Assembly (NCBI GenBank): GCA_019279435.1
Contig: JAAALK010000288.1
Location: forward strand, 55,045,624-55,109,623
Source of the DNA: Zizania palustris
Taxonomy: Eukaryota > Streptophyta > Magnoliopsida > Poales > Poaceae
Reading direction: 5' to 3'
Length of the DNA stretch: 64,000 nucleotides
Shown: one piece after another, positions 10,341 through 19,379 of the stretch
Layout: each line of letters begins with the position of its first letter
How positions within the stretch are numbered: position 1 is the first letter of the stretch
The notes under the pieces: generated by a model
Seen by the model: only the letters and a program-made list of their open reading frames with translations
What the model was told of the DNA's origin: nothing
The model's database searches: none
Made by a program: the position numbers and the translations under genes

Positions 10341-10710
10341 ACGGTTGGCTAGCGAAGCGCTAACAGCTTGATCTACCGATGCGGCTATCTTTTGCTAAAT
10401 CTCTAAAGAAGATAAACGAGGCGATATGGGTGTTACCTGGATCCGAGCAAGGTCGGGGCAATGATGTCATGCTTGATGAAGCCCGCGCGTGTCTTGATGT
10501 AGCCCCCAAGCATCATGTCTTGTACCTCCTTCATCTTAGCCTCAATTTCTGCTCAGTCTTCTGTCGGAATATCTTCTAGAGTAGGCGTCATGATGTTGCG
10601 GTTGTCGATATCCATGCCTCTCATGGTGTCCACCGACGGTGTAGACATAGTAGTTTTTGTAGATGTACCGGTGGCCGATGTAGATGTACCTGTCATGTTG
10701 GCGTAGCTTT
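10341..10710 (-). other. E1 5' leader
   Basis: Between the primer site and the gag start. It contains repeated gtagatgta words near 10655-10690 but no clear gene or domain. Confidence 0.5.
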
Positions 10711-10727
10711 CCCCAGCGGAGTCGCCA
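10711..10727 (-). other. E1 primer binding site, tRNA-Arg type
   Basis: The minus strand reads TGGCGACTCCGCTGGGG, complementary except for about one position to the 3' end of plant tRNA-Arg(ACG) with CCA. It sits 7 nt inside the 5' LTR. Confidence 0.75.
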
Positions 10728-10734
10728 AAAAGTG

Positions 10735-12045
10735 TGTTGACACAGAAATGTGCCCCCGCACTTGGGTCGATTGGACGATCCAAAAGTGTGCGGATACAAC
10801 ACCGATGTCACGTTCCGACTACCCTTAACCGTGTTAACGGGGTGGAGTCGCCAGGTAATCAGATCACACAGGAATAATCCAATTAGCCGAAATAAGGGTA
10901 TCAAACAGAACAAATCAGTAAACTGATCAAAACCTGTCTGATTCGAAGTGTAGTGCGAAGTGTGTTGCTGAAGCGTACCTCCGGCGTCTGGTGCGAAGTG
11001 TCCCGCCAAAGGGTACCTTCGGCGTTTGGACTGATCTAGCGCGAAGATAGAATCCGAACCGATCTAGACACGACAATCAACTCCGAACATCGGGGTTCGG
11101 CGTGAAGTCTCCGATACAGTAAGATATAGAACAATGACTTAGACGCAACGCGTGAGCGTGACTTCGTCTAAAGTGGAGTATGAGCGTGGCGAAGCCTTTC
11201 ATGGTGAAGTCTGTTGGCGAAGCGTGTTGGCGTGCGGTCGAAGCAGCAACCTCGCTGAAGCGTGTTCTGGCAACCCCCGAAACCGGTCTCCCAGCTTCAT
11301 ACACCTCAGGCGGAGTGGCTCCGAATGTGGAAAACTTGCAACAAAGGGGATTCAAAGTACCAATTTGGCCTGAGGACTGAATTCTACTAAGTGTTGCACT
11401 AGTGGCAAAGGTAGCAATCTGTTACACAGATTAGCGGATACTTCAGAGGAGAAGTAACAAGGCGGTAGAAATCTATTACGTAGATTAACGGATACTTCAC
11501 AAGTGAAGTAACAAGGCGATAGCAATCTATTACGTAGATTAACGGATACTTCACAAGCGAAGTAACAAGGCTTACCACTGTTCCAAAGTGGCCGTCGGAG
11601 GGCTTCCAAGCAAACCCACGAAGATTGCAGAAAGTAAAGGTAAAATAAAGGTACGGTTCAAAGCTAGGGCTTTGTGGTTGATTGTGTTCGGGGGTTCAAA
11701 ATAGGGGCTAGACTTCTAATCTCTAAGCCTAATCTGGTGGAATTCGGTTTGATCACGCGTGAAGGACTTAGTCAAAAACCGGACTCAATCTCTAACTCTG
11801 CCCGAAGTGGTCCTTTGGCCAGGCCTGCCGAATCCTACTCCTCAGGCCAAAGCATGGGTGGAGTGGGCCTCCGAAGGCCTCCAGGTCGAAGCGGTGGGCT
11901 GGCTGTAAGCTTCCGAAGCATGTAGCCTAGTGGACCTTCAGCCTTGTAGGGCTTCGGCCCAACCTGGGATACGTGCCTTTTCGTCCCAAATCGCCAAAAT
12001 TGGTATTTTGACTATCTTAACCATTAATGTCAATTTTTGCTATCA
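10735..12045 (-). repeat. 5' LTR of gypsy E1
   Basis: Plus-strand ends TGTTGACACAG..TTTTTGCTATCA give TG..CA termini. The outer end (TGATAGCAAAAATTG on the minus strand) aligns with the start of the D LTR (TGTGTTTATAGC), which fixes the border at 12045. About 35 bp including the TATA box are missing near 11696-11702 relative to the 3' LTR, so promoter function is doubtful. Many scattered differences from the other LTR indicate an old insertion. Confidence 0.88.
11411..11570 (-). repeat. Three 53-54 bp tandem units in E1 5' LTR
   Basis: Same triplet as at 2541-2700, each with an aatctattacgtagatt palindrome. Confidence 0.8.
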
Positions 12046-12058
12046 ATAGTATCATTTG

Positions 12059-12300
12059 ATGGCTTTGTACTCTTTTTACGGATGCTATCAAGCCGGTGGC
12101 TCGGAATCCGCTTTCTGTGGTCTCCTTCGACTCTTTTTACGGATGAATTCAAGACTATTGCTTGGAATCCGTATCATTTGGACTCTTTGGACTCTTTTTA
12201 TGGATGCTTTCAAGCCGGTGGCTTAGAATCCGTTTTATGTAACTTTCCCACCTTGACGGATACTTCGAGCCGGTGGCTCGAAGTCCATAAATTTAGTTCG
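12059..12300 (-). repeat. 61-bp tandem repeat in the E2 3' region
   Basis: The word actctttttacgg/atgg starts at 12069, 12130 and 12191, exactly 61 bp apart, and a fourth diverged unit (ttgacggatact) falls at about 12252. Each is followed by tcaagccggtggctcggaatcc variants. A fifth, isolated unit is at 1808-1856 on the other side of E1. Confidence 0.85.
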
Positions 12301-12562
12301 AATGAATAATACTTTCCTCCGCAATCAGCTCTGTTCTCCTAGTGCGTCCACTAGAAGTAGTAATTGTTTTTAGAAGTATGCATTAGTCGAACCATGAGCT
12401 TTATTCATTTAAAAAGTGTTTACAAATGATTACAAGGATCCCCTATGCGAAGTATCGCTTAAGGTGTTCTACATGCCACGCATGCTTTAATTCTTAACCT
12501 TCTAAATTAGCTAATTTAGAAGATCCAGGGTGTCCTGAACAAAGGATGATATATGTGCCTTC
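12301..12562 (-). other. E2 3' noncoding stretch
   Basis: Between the repeat and the integrase end. AT-rich, no ORF, and no second LTR is visible. Confidence 0.5.
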
Positions 12563-13400
12563 CTATTTATTTCCTAATTGCCCCGGTGCGATAATGCTTC
12601 GCAAAACTAAATGACTCGGTTTAAGTTCATTAAGTTTAATTTTTGGATCATACCAAGCCTTCATCTTATGTTGATACTTCGTTAGGTTAGCAACAGCTCG
12701 AAGCCTTGTTTCTTCCATTAAGTCCAGCGAAGCTTGTCTTTCATCTTCTATTTTAGGTTCGATGGTACAAAGAGATCCTCCTTTATGATCTGTCGGCGTC
12801 ATGGCTTCATCTCCGAATAGTAACCTGAAAGGGGTAAAGCCTGTGGAGCTTGTTTGAGTGATCCGAATGTACCATAAAATCATCGGGAGTTCTTCGGTCC
12901 ACAGCCCCTTTGCTAATCCTACTTTCCTTCGATTCAGGCCTAATAAAATATTACCATTAGCTCGCTCGACGGCCCCGTTAGATTGAGGATGACGGATAGC
13001 TGCAAAACACATTTCTATGCCAAGGCCTTCGCAGAACTCTCTAAAGGGTTCGACATCGAATTGGGTGCCATTGTCAATTGTCAGCTATCGAGGCACTCCG
13101 AACCTGCATATAATATTTTGCTATAAAAATTTTTGTACATTTTTCGAAGTGATACCTGTGAGGGGTTTTGCTTCGACCCACTTAGAAAAATATTCAATTG
13201 CTACCACTGCAAATTTTAAACTTCCTTTTGCCATTGGGAAGGGGCAAATGAGATCCATACCCCACCGAGCCATTGGCCACACCGGAGCGATAACTTGAAG
13301 AGGAGTCGGCGGACGATGACTCCGTCTTCCCATCCATTGACAACCTTGGCAAGTGCGGACCAAAGCTTCAACATCAGCTACTATTGTAGGCTAATAAAGC
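12563..13400 (-). pseudogene. E2 integrase
   Basis: 13121-13363 holds the end of the zinc-binding part (CQGCQWMG) and the first catalytic Asp (WGMDLICPFP), then YFSKWVEAKPL. Between 13010 and 13120 the second Asp is readable (LTIDNGTQF) but is preceded by a TAG. 12563-13012 has IRHPQSNGAVERANGN with the catalytic Glu, then GLWTEELPMILWYIR and the C-terminal KMKAWYDPKIK. The D,D,E set is thus present but frames are interrupted at least twice. The family is typical plant gypsy integrase. Confidence 0.87.
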
Positions 13401-13471
13401 CCCTGGTGAAGTGTTTTCCCTGCCAAGGTTCGAGGGGCAAGATGGCTACCACAAAGGCCTTCATGAATTTC

Positions 13472-13774
13472 TCAGAGTATATCTTGGCCCTCAGCTTGGG
13501 AAATACATCGGAGTAGAGGAGAACATACTCCGACCTTGTATAGAATACCATTGATAATATAATAATTCTGGATTCTTAATTGCAGTCTTGATAGCCTCGG
13601 GCCTTCTGGCAAATTAGCTTCGCCTTGCAATAATTCCATAATTGAACTTCGCCAATCGGTGTTCGGTATGCAAATGACCTCTACAGGAGGGAGTTGGGGC
13701 ACCGAAGGAGAAGCAAACTCTTCATAAAAAGCCCCTTCCGGAATATCTATGGCTCCGGCTGCGACTTTTGCCAA
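13472..13774 (-). pseudogene. E2 RNase H end and integrase N-terminal linker
   Basis: Begins just after NAQANILAKVAAGAID (last acidic RNase H block) and continues through IPNTDWRSSIMELLQGE to NYYIINGILYKVG, a motif common between RNase H and the integrase zinc region in this group. The frame ends near the HHCC motif. Confidence 0.7.
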
Positions 13775-14202
13775 GATATTAGCTTGTGCGTTGTCGTCTC
13801 TTGGGATGCTGCGGATAGAAATTCCTTTAAATGTTGCTTCAGTTTTGTGGATTTCTTCTAGGTATTTAGCGAGTTGCGGATGTCGAACTTGAAAACTTTT
13901 ATCAACGTGCCCTGCTACAATTTGGGAATCTGTTTTATAACAACTCTTGTAGCACCAAGGGCACGTGCTTTGCGAAGACCTAGCAAAATTCCTTCATACT
14001 CTGCAATATTATTGGTGGACTTAAAGTTGAGCCATGCGGAGTACATTGCTTTCTGTCTTGACGGTGAAATTATCACCGCTCCGACACCTCCTCCGGATGC
14101 TTGAAAAGATCCATCGGAGTATATGGTCCATATTCCTTCACTTGATTCTTCCAAAGCCCATACTACAGACGGAGTCCATTCTGCTACAAAATCAGCCACC
14201 AC
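13775..14202 (-). pseudogene. E2 RNase H domain, frameshifted
   Basis: Shows WTIYSDGSF, STNNIAEYEG and, one frame off, TDSQIVAGH. A single-base deletion near 13931 in the run ..ataaaacag.. switches frame between the second and third motifs. Overall length agrees with gypsy RNase H. Confidence 0.83.
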
Positions 14203-14249
14203 CTGTGACTTGATTGTTGTTCTTGCTACAAAGGAGATGCCGAAGGGTG

Positions 14250-15002
14250 CTAGCTCGACGACCCATTTCCCAATTTCCCTATAGAATCTTTACTTTGGAG
14301 CATATCTCCCAGAGGATAAGAAGTTGGTACAATTGCATTATGTGCTAGAAAATAATGCCGTAATTTCCTCGAAGCCATCACTAGAGCATAAGTGAATTTT
14401 TCCAACTCGGAGTATCTGGTTTTTGCTCTAGATAAAGCTTCTGATACAAAATATATCGGATTTTGCACTAACTTCCCATTGAAATCCATTTCTCGAAAGA
14501 GGATTGCACTGACAGTGGAGCCCGTAGCTGCATGATAGAGGAGAAGAGTTTCATTTGAAATGGGTACAATGAGTGTTGCAAGGTTGCTGAGATAATCTTT
14601 AATATCATCAAAACTCTTCTGGAACTCCGGTGTCCATGCAAAATCTTCGGACCCTTTCAAGGCTTTGAATATTGGGAGGCTCCGCTGTGCGGACCTTGCC
14701 AAGAATCTGCTAAGAGCTACGAGGGGTCCGGTAATCTTCTAAACTTGCTTCAAATTTTCTGGTGGAGCCTTTCTTTGCGTTGCACTTATCTGGGTTGGGC
14801 TAGCTTCGATCCTCCTGCTCGAAACCAAATACCCTAACAATTTCCCAGCTTGAGACCCAAAGATACATTTTTCGGGGTTGAGGCAAACTCCACATGCTCG
14901 GAGGCTCTCAAAAGTTTCTGCTAACTGTAGACTATGTTGGTGTTTTAAAGCACTCTTTATTACAATGTCATCCTTATAGGCTTCGACATTACAGCCTAGT
15001 TG
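14250..15002 (-). pseudogene. E2 RT palm end, thumb and connection; YKDD motif
   Basis: The catalytic tetrad reads Y-K-D-D (14967-14978), where Y-V/I/A/M-D-D is expected. It is followed by FGSQAGKLLGYLVS and then 14250-14702 with FAWTPEFQKSFDDIK and YFVSEALSRAKTRYS. A stop separates the N-terminal RT block (15001) and another lies near 14743. Lys in the second position of the motif is not seen in active enzymes that I know of. Confidence 0.83.
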
Positions 15003-15578
15003 TTAACCTAGAGCTCTAGCAATTAATATTGAAAAAGTTGCGCCGACATTTCTCAAGCCGAAAGGCATTCTTACATAGCAAAAGACTCCCGAAGGAGTTA
15101 CAAAACTTGTCTTGGCTTCGTCTTCGCGTTTTAACCATATTTGATTATATCCTGAGTACGTGTCGAGGAAGCTTAAGAGCTCTAAACCAGCAGTGGAATC
15201 AACTAATTGATCAATGCGGCGCATGGGGTAGGGGTCACATGGGCATGCTTTATTCAAAGATGTGAAGTCAATACACATGCGCCACTTGCCGGAGGCCTTC
15301 TTCCTAACGAAGACTGGGTTGGCTAACCACTCCGTATGAGCCACTTCTCTAATGATCTCAGCCTTCAATAATTTTTCTACTTCTGCTTTAGCAAGGTTTG
15401 CTCTCTCCATTGACAATTTGCGGAGCCCCTTGCGAACAGGTCGAACCCTTGGGTTGACGTGTACGGTGTGCTCAATGATACTTCGGTCAACTCCATGAAT
15501 GTCTTCATCAGACCAGGCAAAGACATCCAAATTTTCTCTAACTACTTCTTCTAACGAAGTAGCAATTTCCGGAGGCAA
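15003..15578 (-). pseudogene. E2 reverse transcriptase N-terminal part
   Basis: Open 191-codon block: EVVRENLDVFAWSDEDI, EVEKLLKAEIIRE, VRKKASGKWRMCIDF, LLSFLDTYSGYNQI and MPFGLRNVGATF. These are the classic gypsy RT blocks 1-4. It begins within the polyprotein; the Met is only the first in the open frame. Confidence 0.9.
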
Positions 15579-16180
15579 TTCCTTGCCAAACTGGATATGA
15601 TAATTTTTGTTGTCCTTTACAATGATTTTTGTTACATTTCTCCTTCGGGGCTCGGCCTAAGGGCGGGCATCTTTGAGAATTCACTTGACACAGGAATATC
15701 CTCTGAATGGTCTTGCACATTATTTATCTACCGAGGGTCAAGAGGTGGACCATGGCCATACTCTGCCCTTCGTGCTGCAGCTTGATCACCGAAAACCGTG
15801 AGCACTCCTCCTTGCGTGGGCATCTTGAGACATAGATAATTATAATGTGCCATGACTCCGAATTGATTCAACATGCCTCTTCCGAAGATGACATTGTAGG
15901 CATAAGGGGCATCAACTACGTCGAAAATTACCTGCTCCGTTCTAGCTAAGAGCCCCTCTCCAAAGGCAACCTCAAGGCCTATTTGGCCGAGGGCATTGAG
16001 AGGAGGTCTTGCGAAGCCTTGAAGCGGTCAAGCTGTTGGGAGGAGATGTTTCTATAGGATACAAAGCTGGTCGAAGGCCTGAATAAAGATAATATCCGCG
16101 GAGCTTCAGCCATCAACCAATATTCTTCAGACTTTCGTTCATACAATATCAGCAGTGATAACCAGGGGGTCCGCATGAGG
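15579..16180 (-). pseudogene. E2 aspartic protease and linker
   Basis: Near 16095-16125 the coding strand reads RILVDG, TGA at 16106-16108, then SSADII: the active-site loop of a plant gypsy protease with a stop inside it. At 15800-15960 the frame reads FGRGMLNQFGVMAHYNYLCLKM, of which NVIFGR..LN is the second conserved block. A linker to RT follows. Several other frame breaks occur. Confidence 0.75.
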
Positions 16181-16361
16181 AAATTTTATACCCGCTGCAT
16201 TAGCTAAAGAGAAAGATATAGACACATGAGAACATTCCGGCATTTCAACAGCCGACAAAGAGGTCCCAATATTCCCTACTTCACAGACATATTCCCTCCT
16301 TTGCCTTTTTGACATGCTGCCTAGGGTTCCTCCTCCGGAGATAGGAAGAACCACTCTTTTG

Positions 16362-16718
16362 TCACGGTCTTGTGTATCTTCTTGCTTCGAAGGTGGCATA
16401 ACACTGGCCAACAAAGGCTGTCTTGGGGTTTCGAAGCTGTCTACACGTCTGACGGTTTGCATTGGCTCCGGACGTGCCTCGGGGGGGGGCTCGATCAGTT
16501 GTGGTTCGACTAGATCTCCTCTCGAGGTACTCGTTCCTCAGGGCTAGTATAGACTTGCATGCATCGGTAGCATGACTTCGGTTCTCGCCATGGACATAAC
16601 AGAAGAAGGTCTGGCCTTTGCCAGCCGGCTTCCCCGGTGGCCTCCAGCCACTGACCTTGCTTCCCGGAGCTTGTAGATTCTTAGGGCAAAATTTTGGCAA
16701 GGAGGGAGCAATGTTCAA
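16362..16718 (-). pseudogene. E2 Gag nucleocapsid region, copy 1
   Basis: Contains FFCYVHGENRSHATDAC, a CCHC-type nucleic-acid-binding motif (CX3HX8C spacing variant typical of gypsy Gag), and ALRNEYLERR. The N-terminal part is duplicated at 16815-17096. Only one copy can belong to the original gag frame. Confidence 0.72.
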
Positions 16719-17166
16719 AACGTCGGAGCGAGGATGCTTTTGCCCTCTTCGTCTGTCATGCTAATTGTCAAAGTGGTTTCCCTTTGAAAGGCTGTCTTGG
16801 GGTTTCGAAGCTGTCTACACGTCTGACGGTTTGCATTGGCTCCGGACGTGCCTCGGGGGGGGGGGGGCTCGATCAGTTGTGGTTCGACTAGATCTCCTCT
16901 CGAGGTACTCGTTCCTCAGGGCTAGTATAGACTTGCATGCATCGGTAGCATGACTTCGGTTCTCGCCATGGACATAACAGAAGAAGGTCTGGCCTTTGCC
17001 AGCCGGCTTCCCCGGTGGCCTCCAGCCACTGACCTTGCTTCCCGGAGCTTGTAGATTCTTAGGGCAAAATTTTGGCAAGGAGGGAGCAATGTTCAAAACG
17101 TCGGAGCGAGGATGCTTTTGCCCTCTTCGTCTGTCATGCTAATTGTCAAAGTGGTTTCCCTTTGAA
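16413..17166. repeat. Tandem duplication of about 375 bp in E2 gag
   Basis: 16413-16789 and 16787-17166 are identical by eye except for the G run (9 G at 16481-16489, 13 G at 16855-16867). The offset is 374 bp before the run and 378 bp after it. The unit covers the Gag CCHC region. Identity in an otherwise badly mutated element means either a very recent duplication or an assembly error at the homopolymer. Confidence 0.9.
16815..17096 (-). pseudogene. E2 Gag nucleocapsid region, copy 2
   Basis: Repeats the first ~80 codons of the 16362-16718 block including the HGENRSHATDAC motif, then diverges in frame after the longer G run. Confidence 0.7.
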
Positions 17167-17847
17167 GAGTTGAAGTTTTCACTTCAAGTTTAACTTCTTG
17201 GATGGTTGGCGGAGACGAAGCCATCCTTTGGAGCCATCCTTCCTCCGACCTAACATATTCCTCGAAGTAAGACATTAATTGCGCTACTAAGGAAATATGC
17301 TTCCGGTGAAGCTTGTCGAGGAGGCCTGCATTTGTGACTCCTTCCCGAGCCAAATCAACCATAGATGATGCGGACAGCCCTCTTATCTGCAACTTCGTAT
17401 GAGCGAAGTGCTTAAAAAACTGCCGCAAAGTTTCTCCAGGTTGTTGCTTCACCTGAAAAAGACTTCTAGTGGACATAGGGGGCACAAATATACCTTGGAT
17501 GTTGCTTATAAACTTCTTCCTTAACTTTTCCCAAGACTTGGTTGATCCTGGTTTCAAAGACCAGAACGAACGCAGAGCGACTCCTTCGAGCGCAAGGGGA
17601 AAGCATTTTGCCATTGTATCTCAGACCCCTCCACTGGTCTCGATTGCTAAAGCATACGAGTGAGAAAATTCCCCTAGATCTTGATCTCCAGAATACTTAT
17701 AGAGCTTCGAAGTTCTGAACTTAGGGTCCAAGCGCACCTTCTGCAAGTCGGGGTGTAATGGATATTCATCATCAAAATATGCGTTCTCAGTGTTCCTTAG
17801 AATCTCAAAGGCTTGGTTTAAACGACGAGGTCATCATCTTGGGGCAC
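17093..17847 (-). pseudogene. E2 Gag core domain
   Basis: 17093-17614 reads MAKCFPLALEGVALRSFWSL, WEKLRKKFISNIQG, VKQQPGETLRQFFKHF and LMSYFEEYVRSEEGW: the Retrotrans_gag domain. The region upstream to 17847 continues in the gag frame with a stop near 17618. This is capsid-like helical sequence. Confidence 0.83.
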
Positions 17848-18234
17848 CTACGGGATGTCGAGGCTAGCTTGAGGACGAAGCCTATCTGTAGCTTCTTGCC
17901 TCCACCTCGCTACCTCAGCCTGAAGGCGGTCCATCTGGGTCGCCACATCCTCAGGATGGTCTTCATTTCTTCCAGAGGGGACCTCCGGGTCTTGAGAACT
18001 GAACAAGTAAGTTCGGAGCATAGTTGGAGCCGCAGGAGAGGCTCCGTCAGTTCGAAGCATAGACAGAGTCCCAAGAGGGGCTTCGTATGTTCGAGGAAGA
18101 GTATTTGTTTCGGGTGTCTGAGGTGGGGGGACCACGGAAGGTCCTCCGACCTCGACGGTGTTCAAAGATGCCAAGCCAGAAGTCCGAGAAGACCTCTGGA
18201 GGGGACTAGTGCCTAGGCTCCACTTAGGAGGCAT
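17848..18234 (-). pseudogene. E2 Gag N-terminus
   Basis: 128-codon block that begins MPPKWSLGTSPLQRSSRTS about 45 nt inside the primer site, which makes it the likely gag start. It has repeated MLRT..P and a short coiled-coil-like stretch (MDRLQAEVARWRQEATDRL). No domain is assigned. Confidence 0.65.
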
Positions 18235-18279
18235 GGCTCTAGGAAAGGATTGGTAGAGATCGAATTTTTTGTACTAGGT

Positions 18280-18297
18280 TCCCCACAGAAGGCGCCA
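18280..18297 (-). other. E2 primer binding site
   Basis: The minus strand reads TGGCGCCTTCTGTGGGGA, close to the TGGCGCCGTCTGTGGGG form found in many plant gypsy elements, and lies 2 nt from the LTR. The tRNA partner is not certain. Confidence 0.7.
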
Positions 18298-18299
18298 AC

Positions 18300-18819
18300 T
18301 GCTGGCGTAAAAGAGTACGCTAACTGGTTTAAAGAACTAAGTGTTTAACAAATGGAGTATCTGTTTGAGAAAACTATTCCAAGCCTCCGAGATGGATAAT
18401 AGCTTGAGATAGTTCGAAGTTTGTATTGAATATCTGAGTATTCGATACCCTTTACAGAGTGAAGAGGAGTATTTATAGACCGAATACATGGGAAAAGACT
18501 TCTTTACCCTCTAATTACAACTGACTAAGAAGATATTGTTTAGCATTCTTCATAGGGGTAAAAAGTAAAAAGCTAATCTAATTAGTGAGAAGATAAATCT
18601 TTTGTCCTTACTGGCAACCCCCCTTCGGGTGAAGATGCTTTGGGAGACTTCGTTGTGTCGAAGCCTTGATGAAGGTTTCTGCTGTTTAAGGCTCCGAACA
18701 GACGGTGCCTTATTGCTTTTAGAATCCTCAGAGATCAAGGTTCTTGACTTCGTTTCTTCGGCTCGTGTTCACATGAAAATGTCCTTGGCTTTTGGAGGAT
18801 GAAATATTTCCCCCCAATA
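18300..18819 (-). repeat. 5' LTR of gypsy E2 (520 bp)
   Basis: Inner border TGCTGGCGTAAAAG next to the primer site; outer border ..ttccccccaata (minus strand TATTGGGGGGAAATATTTCA, probably once TGTTGGGG). The partner LTR is not in the window, so the outer border is by composition only. Confidence 0.65.
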
Positions 18820-19379
18820 GTAACCACACAGACCCAAATTCTTCATTACTTAAGGGTTGATTAGGTTTTGAAAGGATGGGTTTAATATTTCTTTCTTTGC
18901 TGACCTATTATAAATTTAGTTTACTATAAGAACATCAAAGTGTCATTTTTTCATTTTGTTGTGTTGTCATCTCATCGTGTAAAGTTGTAAACATTACCTT
19001 CTTCTGCTTGATCCCATATTCTGAAGTGTTAAATGTTGGATCAATTACCATCAAATTAATAGCACACTAATCTTATGAACAACTATACAATCGTATAAAT
19101 TTCTTCTAATAAAATATGAGTTTTAGATTGTTTCATGCATTTTGTCCTATGCTGTTTGACCATTTAAGTATAGTGGCAAAGAATAGAACATCACCTAACC
19201 ATTATGATAATATTCATTTATTTTACTTATTGTTCCACTTAATTCAATAGGAAAGGCTTCTCTGAGTCTGAGATCAACTTACTCAGGGAGGTAAGCTTAT
19301 AGTTGAATACTTATAGTTGAATGCTGATAGCAGTCATAATAAGTTGATGAGTTAAATCATTGTAACTTCAGATCAAATC
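18820..19379. other. AT-rich sequence, nothing recognised
   Basis: Between the E2 LTR and the Transposase_24-like remnant. No ORF and no repeat. It may be upstream or intron sequence of that remnant. Confidence 0.5.

Larger units (their letters stand above)
1864..12045 (-). mobile_element. Ty3/gypsy LTR retrotransposon E1, nearly full length, decayed
   Basis: Two LTRs (1864-3183 and 10735-12045) flank an internal region read on the minus strand in the order gag, protease, RT, RNase H, integrase, the Ty3/gypsy order. A tRNA-Arg-type primer site adjoins the right LTR and a polypurine tract adjoins the left LTR. The coding region is broken by many stops, frameshifts and two in-frame deletions (51 and 78 nt), so it is not autonomous. 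It shares its pol family with gypsy D1/D2 (similar RT, RNase H and integrase), but its LTR differs in its middle. Flanking 5-mers atatc (1859-1863) and atagt (12046-12050) match at only three positions, so a target duplication is not proven. Confidence 0.9.
12046..18819 (-). mobile_element. Ty3/gypsy LTR retrotransposon E2 (main part), decayed
   Basis: Minus-strand element with one LTR (18300-18819), primer site, gag, protease, RT, RNase H and integrase in gypsy order, and a repeat-bearing 3' region cut by E1. The remainder of its 3' region lies at 782-1863. The left LTR is not in the window. Its proteins are clearly a different family from E1/D. It is full of stops and frameshifts and has a YKDD RT motif, so it is dead. 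Confidence 0.88.

Noticed and set aside
12046..12562. Left LTR of E2 here
   Set aside because: No similarity to 18300-18819; the stretch has the 61-bp repeat and no TG..CA ends.
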